A stretch of 10,222 bases of DNA from JBLIOB01 sp047639575 (GCA_047639575.1 JBLIOB010000140.1:1-10222); one strand, 5' to 3'; shown: positions 1 to 7,599, numbered from the stretch's first letter. Notes: generated by a model not told the origin, from the sequence alone. Made by a program: numbers and translations.

Positions 1-457
1 TATCTGATGGCATTAAATCAGGAGTAAACTGGATTCTAGAAAAATCTGATGAAAGTGTTTTGGAAATCACTCTTGCCGTTAAGGTTTTTGCAACACCAGG
101 AACACCTTCAAGTAGTATATGTCCTCCGGTAAATATTCCAATTAAAAGCAAATCGACCATTTCATATTGCCCAATTATAAATTTCTCAACTTCTTCTCTA
201 ATTTCTTCCACCTTATTGGTAACGGGTGATAAATCAATTAAACTTGATTTAAACGCTTCCACTTTAGGCACGGACGGCATGATAGGCTGCTGACCTATTG
301 AGCCAGGAATAGAGGGCGGAATTATTCCTGAGTCTTGACCCCCGACTGGAGTGATTTCCGGTTGCTTTGGCATTTCGGTGCTGCCAGTATTTGGTTGATT
401 TGGCTTAGCTGAACCGCTTGCTGCTTCTTCATCAGATGGCATGTTATTCTCTTCCAT
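1..457 (-). CDS. MoxR-family AAA+ ATPase, N-terminal part (3' end outside window)
   Basis: The 152 visible codons end at the window edge. Residues 118-125 read GVPGVAKT, the Walker A form typical of MoxR ATPases. It is preceded by VEEIREEVEKFIIGQ (83-97) and GGHILLEG, and followed by TARVISKTL and RIQFTPDLMPSD, all family landmarks. MoxR proteins are cytoplasmic AAA+ chaperone-like ATPases that usually act with VWA/DUF58 proteins and membrane partners encoded beside them. Walker B and the rest of the AAA+ module are cut off. The start ATG (457-455) shares one base with the stop of the upstream DUF4350 gene (TAATG), so translation is probably coupled. The first ~80 residues are an unusual Pro/Gly/Gln/Ser-rich, probably disordered extension; most MoxR proteins begin close to the conserved helix. 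A DUF58 gene would be expected next, beyond the left edge (inference). Confidence 0.93.
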   Translation of the reverse strand, partial: MEENNMPSDEEAASGSAKPNQPNTGSTEMPKQPEITPVGGQDSGIIPPSIPGSIGQQPIMPSVPKVEAFKSSLIDLSPVTNKVEEIREEVEKFIIGQYEMVDLLLIGIFTGGHILLEGVPGVAKTLTARVISKTLSSDFSRIQFTPDLMPSD

Positions 458-1872
458 TAGTTACAGTTTTTATAAAAATTTTCAATATTATCATGCAGTT
501 TGATTAGGAACTCATCGTTAACATTTCCACTTCTTTTTGCATCGTTAAAAGCAGTATAAATTTGCTTCACTTTTTCTTCTTCAATTCCTGACTTCTTTGC
601 TAATCCAGTGATGTAAGCCGAATCTGGTTTTGCCGATGTCATATAATATTTATTCCTCACGAAATCCATAAAGACTGCTTCCAAGTGCCTTATCAATTTA
701 TCGTGTCTTCGCTCTTGATAATATAGCTCACTCACAGTATCAGCGAATTCTACAGTAGAATTAGTTCTCTTTTCTCCAGCTGGAATGATTTTCCTTCTTC
801 GTTTTGCTTGGAAAATAATGTAGAATAACAACCCTATTAGTAGTAAGTAAAGTGCCCATCTTAATGCGGTAGAATCTAGAATAAATTGAAGTGGACTAGT
901 TCTTCGTTTACTGTTGTCCCCGCCTGACGAACCGTCTCCATATGCTCCTTCTTCTCGGCCCTTTCTGGCTAAATATTGATGTGAATTTCGCCCATTAAGC
1001 GTATGCCAATATATATTACCTCTTGGAATATGACTAAACACTCTTTCCGCATATTCAATTCCCTGAATGTCGTTCATTAAGATTCGATTGTTGAACATTT
1101 CCGGCTGGACATGAAGAAATAACTGACCTTCACCAATGTTAATCCTTACACATATTGGCTTTTTCTCATTTGTTCCAATGTCATCACACATCGTTGCATA
1201 AGACAGAACTGCGTATTCATCAAATTTCAGATTCTCAACGTTCCAGAAATTCCAACTATCCGAATAGGCTTCTTTTTGCGCATCTTCATAAAACCAATGA
1301 TAATCTGCAATCATATTCATGGTATCATGATAAAAATTTACGTCCATGCACTTGTCAACCTCAGTAAAGGATTCTTCTCCCCAGAACAATTGCGACTTAA
1401 GTGCGTAATCCAATTCACTAACACTTATAAAAGCAACATTGCCCATTTCAACGAAACTCATTAACTCGTCTGCATCATCATAATTAAGGTAAGCTCCATC
1501 GCCAACCAACATGTATACATTAGGAAAGGCGTTGGAACTGTTTTTTGGTAAATTCGATGCAATGGGCGATTGCATCGGTTTCATTTTCTTGGTTTTATCG
1601 TAGGCTTTAAAAAGATGGTGGATTAAATAAGTCCCTTCTGGGTTAATAGGAATTGGTCTTCGGTTCTTTTCTCGCTCTATAGCAGCTTCTACCTCTTTCT
1701 TTAATATCTCTTCTGCTGTGAGCTTCTCTTTTTCTTTCTTTTTTAATTCTTCTTCAACCCGCTGTTGTTCTTGCAGTTCTTCTTGCGATGGTGGAGCTGA
1801 CCACCAAAAGAATAGCATCGTGAACCCAATTAGGATTAACGCAACAACACCATATTTCATCCAAGATTTCAT
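457..1872 (-). CDS. DUF4350 domain-containing membrane protein
   Basis: This 471-residue protein has two membrane segments. Residues 8-26 form an N-terminal anchor, followed by a highly charged Glu/Lys helix (about 30-70, probable coiled coil). A globular region (about 75-300) includes the DUF4350-like stretch PNVYMLVGDGAYLNYDDADE (117-136) and NVAFISVSELDYAL (145-158), a Rossmann-like core. The second membrane helix is at about 338-355, followed by a basic RRRK stop and a ~110-residue cytoplasmic tail containing RRHDKLIRHLEAVFMDFVRNKY (388-409, written here across a helix typical of the family). The globular part is probably periplasmic. The start directly abuts the DUF4129 stop (TAGATG) and the stop overlaps the MoxR start. 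DUF4350 proteins recur next to DUF4129 and MoxR genes in Bacteroidota; no biochemical role is established. The family call is firm from context and fold pattern, the function is unknown. Confidence 0.85.
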   Translation of the reverse strand: MKSWMKYGVVALILIGFTMLFFWWSAPPSQEELQEQQRVEEELKKKEKEKLTAEEILKKEVEAAIEREKNRRPIPINPEGTYLIHHLFKAYDKTKKMKPMQSPIASNLPKNSSNAFPNVYMLVGDGAYLNYDDADELMSFVEMGNVAFISVSELDYALKSQLFWGEESFTEVDKCMDVNFYHDTMNMIADYHWFYEDAQKEAYSDSWNFWNVENLKFDEYAVLSYATMCDDIGTNEKKPICVRINIGEGQLFLHVQPEMFNNRILMNDIQGIEYAERVFSHIPRGNIYWHTLNGRNSHQYLARKGREEGAYGDGSSGGDNSKRRTSPLQFILDSTALRWALYLLLIGLLFYIIFQAKRRRKIIPAGEKRTNSTVEFADTVSELYYQERRHDKLIRHLEAVFMDFVRNKYYMTSAKPDSAYITGLAKKSGIEEEKVKQIYTAFNDAKRSGNVNDEFLIKLHDNIENFYKNCN

Positions 1873-2850
1873 CTATTTGTGATTCTCAAGATCAACTAAA
1901 GTTTGTTTTAACATTGGCTCGACAGCTTTATAGTCTGCTTCGGACACTTCTCTTTTCCCATACCATACCACTTCATAAATGCTAACCACTCGCTTAAATT
2001 GATCGTAATGTGGTCTGCCTTTCATTTCTCTTAGGTACAGCATATTGGTTTTTTTCTTTTGCCAAACGATCCATCCTTTTTCGGATAAATCTTTCATCAT
2101 GAATATGAAGTAAATTCGAATTGCTTTTCTAAAATCTTTATTTGCCAAAGCCTTCTCTAGCATCAGTTCCAATTCAGATTTTGGAATCTCAGTAGGAGCT
2201 AAATCTTCCAAAGGAGTTTGCGGGACTTTTCTATCCGAATCTTTACCAAAGAATAAAAACCCAATAACTAGAACCAGAACTAAGGCTAACAATAATATCA
2301 GTAAAAGGCCCCCGCCACCTCCTGATTGTTCATCTTGTTTTGGATCTCGGCTTCTAGATTCAGGCGTGCTATGTTCAGCCTCTTTTTTCTTTACTTCCCT
2401 TTTATCCGCTTTTTGATGGTCCTCATATTGGCGGTAATCTTGTTCGTAGTATTCATACCAATCTTCTGCGTATTCACCTTCAGATGGATCGTATTCCCGA
2501 TCCCAATCCTCATAATAATAACCATCGCTATTACCATTTCCTCCTCCTGAGCCTCCGCCACCTCCACCAGGTCTTTGTTCAAAGTATCTTTCTGGATCAA
2601 AATTCGGATCAACATTATCCATGTCAATCACCACTCTACCAGTTGATTTCAAGATCATTAATTTCTTAAGCTTCTCGTACTCTTCTCGATCGAATTTGGT
2701 AATCTCTAACTTTTCTTTTAGATACTCTTGGTGCGTTTCAGTGTAATCGTCAGACGGGTCATCATAGATGATATAATCATTATCATAGCCGTATTGCGAA
2801 AAGCTAATCAAAGAACAAAAAATCAATATGACGCTAATACTCCCCTTCAT
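1873..2850 (-). CDS. DUF4129 domain-containing protein with Gly-rich and Tyr/acidic ectodomain
   Basis: The 325-residue protein starts with a signal peptide (1-18, cleavage likely near SFS-Q). Its presumed periplasmic part carries a poly-glycine run (95-104), then a remarkable Tyr/Asp/Glu-rich segment (110-144, ten Tyr and about fourteen acidic residues), and a charged Lys/Glu/Arg stretch. A second Gly run leads into one strongly hydrophobic helix (181-202). The cytoplasmic C-terminus (about 215-325) is the DUF4129 domain: KALANKDFRKAIRIYF, the EKGWIVWQKKKTNMLYLREM helix pair, and YEVVWYGKREVSEADY (292-307). DUF4129 proteins are usual neighbours of MoxR/DUF58/SpoIIM genes. The start lies 17 bases inside the end of the SpoIIM gene and the stop abuts the DUF4350 start, so the operon is tightly coupled. 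The molecular function is unknown; a membrane adaptor for the MoxR ATPase is an inference. Confidence 0.87.
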   Translation of the reverse strand: MKGSISVILIFCSLISFSQYGYDNDYIIYDDPSDDYTETHQEYLKEKLEITKFDREEYEKLKKLMILKSTGRVVIDMDNVDPNFDPERYFEQRPGGGGGGSGGGNGNSDGYYYEDWDREYDPSEGEYAEDWYEYYEQDYRQYEDHQKADKREVKKKEAEHSTPESRSRDPKQDEQSGGGGGLLLILLLALVLVLVIGFLFFGKDSDRKVPQTPLEDLAPTEIPKSELELMLEKALANKDFRKAIRIYFIFMMKDLSEKGWIVWQKKKTNMLYLREMKGRPHYDQFKRVVSIYEVVWYGKREVSEADYKAVEPMLKQTLVDLENHK

Positions 2851-4714
2851 CTGCTGTTTCGTAAACTCTACTTTTTTCTCCGAAAGATTCTAGTCTTTTA
2901 AACATTCCAAATGCCTCTTCCTTTTCTACCGTCCCGAAATACAAAAAGCCAAAAGCAAGCATAAACAATGGTGTAATAAAATGGAATATCATTGTGTAAT
3001 ATGAGCCATCAACCACATTGTAAACAAAATCCGGACTCTGCGATTGGGTCTCAATAAACCATCCGAGCACCTGTGTCTTAAATATTTCTATAATAAGTGA
3101 AGGACAAAATGCTGCTAAAATTGCTGGAACTAGAAACAAACAGAAAATCCCTACTCCACTCATCCAGCTTTTACTGGCAATTTTCATCCCTCTGCCAACT
3201 CCGGGGAAGAACTTTTTATCTTCCATTATTCCTGGTAGCGACCAATTAAATACTAGAGGAACCAAGAAGATCGATAAAATTAAAAAATACCACGGTAGAA
3301 ACGAAATTGCCCCAATAATCAAAGCTGCGGATGGTAGTATTTTTATAACATTCCTGCCATAAAATTTAAAGAAGGAAATCCAATATCGAAAATCTTCTGA
3401 TTCGTGATCGTTCCGTTTATATACCCATAAAGAATGGTATACAGCCGTAAAATTAGTGCCCAGCAATAATATGTGCGCTATAAAGACACCCAGATTAAAG
3501 TCTGATGAAAAGCTAAATGCCACGGCAAATTTCTCATACCATTCTAATTCATAATCATAAAATTGACTTTGCGAAAAAGAAAAGAAAACAGTAACGCCAG
3601 ATAGCGCAATTATAAAAATGAAAACTTTTCCGAAGAGCGCCAAACCCTTTCTGTAGAACACGAATGTGTCGTTAAAAATATCCTGAAATGATCTTAGACG
3701 GTACCATTCTATGGTTTTTTCCTGAATGAAAATTGGGTTTTCCTCCAGCTTTGGATCGTAGTTATGCTTCTTGGCAACAATGAAAGGATAAACCACAAAA
3801 TAGAATATGATCATTGCTAAACAAACCCCTATAATTAGAATGTTTATGCTTGGGTGCATGTCTGGCCCGTATCTCGACACGAATGCCTCAATAAAGCCTG
3901 CCCCAATCATAAATGGAGAAAGTCCAATCATCATTTTCATCCCTCTTTTTGCACCTAAAAGCATCGATTGAGACCTTGACATAGAGCCCGGAAACAACAT
4001 GGAATTACCCAAGGTAATGCCCGCTGCGCCAGCAATTATTATAGCCGAAATTTCAAATACTCCATGGAGCCAAATGGTCATCATTGCTACCATTAGAAAT
4101 CCTTTTATCTTGTAAAAAGACAGGAATGACCCTAATAAAATCCCATTGTAAAACATGAAGAACCCAGAGCCAATTGAAATCAGAATCCCCAGGACAAATG
4201 CGGTAAAAGCGACCCTCATATTATTGGTCACTAACTCAAAAAACATGGTAGATTCATCTTGCGTTTGATAGACGCTGATCGGTTTATTTTCGGCAATGCA
4301 TTCTTCTTCGTATTCAACTCGATTGGACTCCGAAATAACATTTAGGAAGTAGGGATCATCTACCGTAGAAACCCAGCCAATTAAAAACCCTATAGCCATC
4401 ACGATAAAGGAAGTCAACACAGTTTTTCTAGCACGATACATTTCTAAAGGAACGCTTGTCGTCCAAAATTGAATCACTTTTTTAAATGAATCTCTTCTTT
4501 TTCTATAGAGTCGATCGTAAACTTTCTGAGCTAGTCCATTAAGGTATACTCTAACGGATCTTTTTGGATAGTGGGTTCTCGCATAACTTAAATCATCCGT
4601 AAGCTCAATAAACAAGTTACTCAGCTCATCTGGGTCTCGATTATTTTGCTGGTACATTTGCTCAAACTTGTACCATTTTTGCTTATTTTGTTTGATGAAT
4701 GAGGTTTCCTTCAT
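2834..4714 (-). CDS. SpoIIM-family (DUF95) membrane protein with a second C-terminal membrane module
   Basis: This 626-residue polytopic membrane protein has two halves. Residues ~95-315 are the SpoIIM/DUF95 module: a helix at 98-115, an extracytoplasmic loop, NNMRVAFTAFVLGILISIGS (164-183), the NGILLGSF signature (190-197), and WLHGVFEISAIIIAGAAGI (215-233) with its conserved His-Gly and Glu. Residues ~355-600 hold about six further hydrophobic helices (362-380, 410-426, 460-488, 519-538, 577-594 among them) that resemble the separate helical membrane proteins (DUF4013-like) often encoded near SpoIIM in Bacteroidota. Typical SpoIIM-domain proteins here are about 320 residues, so this looks like a fusion (inference). 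The ATG at 4714 follows an AAGGAT-like site and is the first gene of the minus-strand operon. In Bacillus SpoIIM works with cell-wall hydrolases during engulfment, but these organisms do not sporulate. Confidence 0.88.
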   Translation of the reverse strand: MKETSFIKQNKQKWYKFEQMYQQNNRDPDELSNLFIELTDDLSYARTHYPKRSVRVYLNGLAQKVYDRLYRKRRDSFKKVIQFWTTSVPLEMYRARKTVLTSFIVMAIGFLIGWVSTVDDPYFLNVISESNRVEYEEECIAENKPISVYQTQDESTMFFELVTNNMRVAFTAFVLGILISIGSGFFMFYNGILLGSFLSFYKIKGFLMVAMMTIWLHGVFEISAIIIAGAAGITLGNSMLFPGSMSRSQSMLLGAKRGMKMMIGLSPFMIGAGFIEAFVSRYGPDMHPSINILIIGVCLAMIIFYFVVYPFIVAKKHNYDPKLEENPIFIQEKTIEWYRLRSFQDIFNDTFVFYRKGLALFGKVFIFIIALSGVTVFFSFSQSQFYDYELEWYEKFAVAFSFSSDFNLGVFIAHILLLGTNFTAVYHSLWVYKRNDHESEDFRYWISFFKFYGRNVIKILPSAALIIGAISFLPWYFLILSIFLVPLVFNWSLPGIMEDKKFFPGVGRGMKIASKSWMSGVGIFCLFLVPAILAAFCPSLIIEIFKTQVLGWFIETQSQSPDFVYNVVDGSYYTMIFHFITPLFMLAFGFLYFGTVEKEEAFGMFKRLESFGEKSRVYETADEGEY

Positions 4715-4756
4715 GTAGCGCTTATCCTTGCTAAGCTAAGAAAGGGAATAATAATT

Positions 4757-4788
4757 AGAAATTAATACATACATTGGCTTTTAACAAA
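4757..4788 (-). promoter_or_regulatory. Candidate Bacteroidota-type promoter for the SpoIIM-DUF4129-DUF4350-MoxR operon
   Basis: On the minus strand a TTTG (4788-4785) is followed after 20 bases by TAATTTCT (4764-4757). This partly matches the Bacteroidota sigma-ABfr consensus TTTG - 19-21 nt - TAnnTTTG: the TA and the first two T of the -7 box fit, the last two bases do not. It lies about 43 bases upstream of the SpoIIM ATG, in the 88-base gap shared with the divergent RDD gene. Spacing is good and sequence match is partial. Confidence 0.35.
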
Positions 4789-4790
4789 AA

Positions 4791-4798
4791 AAAGGGAG
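4791..4798 (+). promoter_or_regulatory. Ribosome binding site that supports the GTG start of the RDD gene
   Basis: The purine block AAAGGGAG ends four bases before the GTG at 4803. There is no in-frame ATG upstream or close downstream that gives a sensible RDD N-terminus, so this site decides for the GTG start. Strong Shine-Dalgarno-like sites are otherwise rare in this window. Confidence 0.6.
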
Positions 4799-4802
4799 AT
4801 AA

Positions 4803-5618
4803 GTGAAAACGATAGACATTGTTACATCCAATAATGTTACTATTCAATATGAGCTTGGGTCAATTGCCCAACGTTTTTTGGGGCTTCTAATCGACCTAGC
4901 AATTGTAACCGCTTACTCCACAATTGCGACTAACATTGCAACTCTAATCTTTGTTTGGGTAGCATCTTCAGCACCAGGCGCTGTTACATGGGATGCTTCA
5001 AATGATGCGGTTGAAGCATCTTATTTTGGCTACATAATAGTCGCATTAATTGGCTGTGTGCTAGTCGGGATATTATTCATCCCTGTTTTCTTTTACCGAT
5101 TTTTAAGTGAATATCTCTTTTCAGGAAGAACAGTTGGAAAAATGGCAACTGGTACTCGTGTCATTAAAGTTGATGGAAGTGTGCCTTCTATTACCGATTA
5201 TTTTCTAAGAGGATCGTTCATGTTAATCGATTTATGGATGTCTGCGGGATCATTCGGATTCTTAACTTCCTCAAGTTCAGATCGGAATCAGCGAATTGGA
5301 GATATGGTAGCAGGCACCTGCGTAATTAAATTGAGGCCTTCAGTTAGTTATTCAATCCAAGACATCTTATCGATTAAAACAGCTGAAAACTATGAACCTC
5401 AATATCCGCAGGTAACCAGTTTTACAGATGATGATATGTTGCTAATCAAAAATGCAATAGACCGAGTTAGAAGGTTCCCGAACAAACGTCACAAAGCATT
5501 GATAGTAGAATTAGCAAGAAAATCTCAGCGTTTGCTTTCTATTGAAGCGACCCCTAAAAACAAACTAAGTTTTTTAAAAACACTGTTACAAGATTACATT
5601 GTGCTCACTCGATCATAA
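4803..5618 (+). CDS. RDD family membrane protein
   Basis: The 271-residue protein begins at a GTG behind a purine-rich site. The RDD domain spans about 18-178: IAQRFLGLLIDLAI (21-34) carries the first conserved Arg and Asp of the family, a hydrophobic helix follows at 26-54, another at 75-98. The signature GRTVGKMATGTRVIKVDG is at 108-125 and the closing motif RNQRIGDMVAGTCVI at 161-175. The remaining ~95 residues are soluble, charged and helical and probably cytoplasmic. RDD proteins are small membrane proteins of unclear function. In Bacteroidota, as in actinobacterial MoxR clusters, an RDD gene commonly lies beside SpoIIM-family and MoxR genes. Here it is divergent from SpoIIM across 88 bases, so the two units may be co-controlled. 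rsmI follows 30 bases downstream on the same strand. Confidence 0.9.
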   Translation: MKTIDIVTSNNVTIQYELGSIAQRFLGLLIDLAIVTAYSTIATNIATLIFVWVASSAPGAVTWDASNDAVEASYFGYIIVALIGCVLVGILFIPVFFYRFLSEYLFSGRTVGKMATGTRVIKVDGSVPSITDYFLRGSFMLIDLWMSAGSFGFLTSSSSDRNQRIGDMVAGTCVIKLRPSVSYSIQDILSIKTAENYEPQYPQVTSFTDDDMLLIKNAIDRVRRFPNKRHKALIVELARKSQRLLSIEATPKNKLSFLKTLLQDYIVLTRS

Positions 5619-5648
5619 GATTCAAACAACAACTGATATAATTTTCAA

Positions 5649-6320
5649 ATGCCTAAACTAGTACTTGTACCCACCCCAATAGGAAATTTAGGCGACATTA
5701 CGCTTAGAGCTTTGGAAGTACTAAAAAATGCTGACATCATTTTAGCCGAAGATACTCGAGTTAGTAAAAAGCTTTTGAATCACTACGAGATCACAACTCC
5801 TCTGCGCTCTTATCACATGCACAATGAACACCATATTGTGGCTGAAATAGTGGAGCAGATTAAAGGCGGAGTGAATGTTGCATTGGTTTCTGACGCAGGC
5901 ACACCAGCAATTTCAGACCCTGGATTTTTATTGGTTCGAGCTTGCAAAGAAGAAAATATCGAGGTAGAATGTTTACCGGGAGCAACTGCGTTCGTACCAG
6001 CACTTGTAAATTCTGGATTACCTTCAGACCGATTTTACTTTGAGGGATTTCTTCCAACCAAAAAAGGAAGAAAAACCAAACTTGACCATATTATGAGCTT
6101 GGACAAAACGGTGGTTCTATACGAGTCTACTCATCGCATTCTCAAGTTGTTAAAAGAGGTTAACGAATTAGACCCAACTCGATTAATTTCGGTATCTAGG
6201 GAATTAACTAAGAAATTTGAAGAGAATGTTAAAGGAACCGCAGATGAATTACTCAAACATTTTGAAAAAGGAATTACAAAAGGAGAATTCGTTGTGGTTA
6301 TTGAAGGCTGCAAAAGCTAG
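5649..6320 (+). CDS. rsmI: 16S rRNA (cytidine(1402)-2'-O)-methyltransferase RsmI
   Basis: RsmI uses S-adenosylmethionine to methylate the ribose 2'-OH of C1402 in 16S rRNA, tuning the decoding centre of the 30S subunit. The 223-residue sequence shows the tetrapyrrole-methylase-type fold of the family: LVPTPIGNLGDITLRALEVL (6-25) with the glycine-rich SAM site, LAEDTR (32-37), VALVSDAGTPAISDPG (77-92), CLPGATAFVPALVNSGLP (108-125), FYFEGFLP (129-136), VLYESTHRI (156-164), SRELTKKFEE (183-192) and the closing KGEFVVVIEG (211-220). At 223 residues it ends soon after the methylase fold and lacks the C-terminal extension of the ~286-residue E. coli protein. The ATG is preceded by an AT-rich leader without a clear Shine-Dalgarno site, usual for this phylum. 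Its 3' end contains the ribosome binding site and start of the next gene. Confidence 0.97.
   Translation: MPKLVLVPTPIGNLGDITLRALEVLKNADIILAEDTRVSKKLLNHYEITTPLRSYHMHNEHHIVAEIVEQIKGGVNVALVSDAGTPAISDPGFLLVRACKEENIEVECLPGATAFVPALVNSGLPSDRFYFEGFLPTKKGRKTKLDHIMSLDKTVVLYESTHRILKLLKEVNELDPTRLISVSRELTKKFEENVKGTADELLKHFEKGITKGEFVVVIEGCKS
6281..6285 (+). promoter_or_regulatory. Ribosome binding site inside rsmI for the YiiX-like gene
   Basis: AGGAG lies six bases before a TTG codon at 6292 that opens a good signal peptide in the +1 frame relative to rsmI. This favours TTG 6292 over the in-frame ATG codons at 6217-6246, which would add an implausible charged N-terminus before the signal peptide. A second TTG at 6301 gives an equally good signal peptide but sits 15 bases away. 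Confidence 0.5.
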
Positions 6321-6927
6321 TCTACTTATACTATTAGTTTCATTTATTTCTGTTAGCTGTTTATCTGAACCAATATCTGAGGTTAACAAAAATCAAGTCT
6401 TTGAATACCAGGAAGGTGATATCATTTTACAAGCATCCAATTCTTTACAATGTGAAGCAGTTAAAGCCGCTACTAATAGCCAATATTCGCACTGTGGAAT
6501 TGTTCTGGACCAGGATGGAGAATTAAAAATTTGTGAGGCTGTTGGACCAGTAATTATATCATCGATATCAGACTTTACAGAATCTAGCCAAGAAGGTCAT
6601 TATGTAGTATTACGTTTAAAAAATGGAACGATCAATCATGAACAACTCTCCAATTATTGCAGGACAGAGCTAGGAAAGCCATATGACATCTATTTCAATT
6701 GGGATGACACAGAAATTTATTGTTCTGAACTGGTATGGAAGGCGTACGAGGCCAGTAACATCGAACTGTGCAAGACTAGACCACTTCAAGACTACGATCT
6801 TACATCTCCTTTAGTCCAGAAGATCCTGCAAGAGCGCTACGCTTCAAAAATTCCATATGCAGAACCTATGGTTGCTCCTGAAGACTTTCTACGTACCGAT
6901 ATGCTGGAAGTGGTTTTTGAGAATTAA
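6292..6927 (+). CDS. Secreted YiiX/YebB-type permuted NlpC/P60 cysteine hydrolase
   Basis: From the TTG at 6292 the product has 211 residues. Residues 1-23 form a signal peptide (hydrophobic core LLILLVSFISVSC). The Cys at 23 could be lipidated, but Ser at -3 makes a poor lipobox, so free secretion is also possible. The mature part fits the circularly permuted papain-like YiiX group: EGDIILQ (41-47), the catalytic His in QYSHCGIV (His67), Glu82 in CEAVGPV, GKPYDIYFNWDD (128-139), and the nucleophile in IYCSELVWKAY (Cys144). These enzymes are thought to cleave amide or lipid-like bonds; the substrate is not evident here. The start overlaps rsmI by 29 bases, so the two are probably translationally coupled. 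The catalytic residues are all present. An ATG at 6217 would give 236 residues but lies deep in rsmI. Confidence 0.83.
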   Translation: MWLLKAAKASLLILLVSFISVSCLSEPISEVNKNQVFEYQEGDIILQASNSLQCEAVKAATNSQYSHCGIVLDQDGELKICEAVGPVIISSISDFTESSQEGHYVVLRLKNGTINHEQLSNYCRTELGKPYDIYFNWDDTEIYCSELVWKAYEASNIELCKTRPLQDYDLTSPLVQKILQERYASKIPYAEPMVAPEDFLRTDMLEVVFEN

Positions 6928-6930
6928 ACC

Positions 6931-6951
6931 CTTAAAAAATCCAGTTTTAAG
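6931..6951 (+). terminator. Weak hairpin after the RDD-rsmI-YiiX operon
   Basis: CTTAAAA and TTTTAAG (7-bp stem, 7-base loop) lie four bases after the YiiX-like stop codon. The stem is AT-rich and no U-tract follows, so it is at best a weak terminator. It is listed because of its position only. Confidence 0.22.
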
Positions 6952-7028
6952 CCTCATCACTTGCTCAAACTTCGACTTCTCTAATTCCACCTTTTTATTT
7001 TGATTCTATTATATCATTTTCGATGTAA

Positions 7029-7599
7029 ATGAGGCTCATAATAAACATCTTACCAATAGGGTTGACTCTACTCTTTATCACTTTAAACATTAGTACAATA
7101 GCTCAGGGCTAGACGTATAGTGAGTTCAAAGGTCAATGGAAAAACATTGAGAACCCACTTGACACTTTTACAATTCAGCACAAAGAAAGCCAGTATTCCT
7201 CAGCTGCAGACGACACTACCATTTCTAGACTAGTATCTTTTGAGCACTTTCGAGTATATAAGCCCAGTCAACTAAACCGAGATTCTTTGATAAATTTCGT
7301 TGGTTACAATCTAGGTAAACACAAAATAGGGATTAGTCCTTATGGGTGGTTGGATAAATCTAAACGAATCGAAAAATTTTCATTCATAGGAGGATGGATG
7401 GAACCTCGGTATGAATACTCGATTATTTATTGCTCGAAAGACCGGCTTACATTTTTTAGTCAATGTTGACAGTTGTTGTAGTTCTACTTCTGGGAAAAGA
7501 CAATACACCCTTTTTCACAAAAAAGCAGAAGAAAAAGTTAGCTCATTATCTCCAAGTCAAGCGAAGGGTTCTTTGAACGAAGACATCAAGCAGGAATAA
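7029..7599 (+). pseudogene. Broken gene for a small secreted protein (amber stop plus frameshift)
   Basis: An ATG at 7029 opens a clear signal peptide (MRLIINILPIGLTLLFITLN, ending near IAQG), but codon 28 is TAG (7110-7112). The same frame then stays open for 118 codons (TYSEFKGQWKNIENPLDTF..., ...FIGGWMEPRYEYSIIYCSKD) to a TGA at 7467-7469. Removing one T from the six-T run at 7450-7455 joins that frame smoothly to the +1 frame: KDRLTF-LVNVDSCCSSTSG, then KRQYTLFHKKAEEKV, ending at TAA 7597-7599. The ancestral product would be about 189 residues. I do not recognise the family; the FKGQW start and the short beta-like C-terminus ending in a Lys tail recall lipocalin-like secreted proteins, which is only a guess. 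Two separate lesions argue for decay, and an insertion-sequence end lies three bases after the last stop. Confidence 0.72.

Noticed and set aside
60..293. Plus-strand open frame of 77 codons
   Set aside because: It is antisense to the clearly conserved MoxR Walker A region and has low-complexity Ser/Thr/Ile content.
2326..2550. Plus-strand hydrophobic open frame, membrane-protein-like
   Set aside because: It is the antisense of the Tyr/Asp/Glu-rich segment of the DUF4129 gene; its hydrophobicity is a mirror of that composition.
6217..6291. Upstream ATG start for the YiiX-like hydrolase
   Set aside because: It would put 25 charged residues before the signal peptide, deep inside rsmI, with no ribosome binding site; TTG 6292 is better supported.
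6950..7036. 8-bp inverted repeat AGCCTCAT / ATGAGGCT around the pseudogene leader
   Set aside because: The 71-base loop and short arms give no support for a regulatory structure.
7110..7112. Amber codon read as a sense codon (recoding or pyrrolysine)
   Set aside because: There is no recoding signal visible, and the second lesion downstream makes decay or sequencing error more likely.
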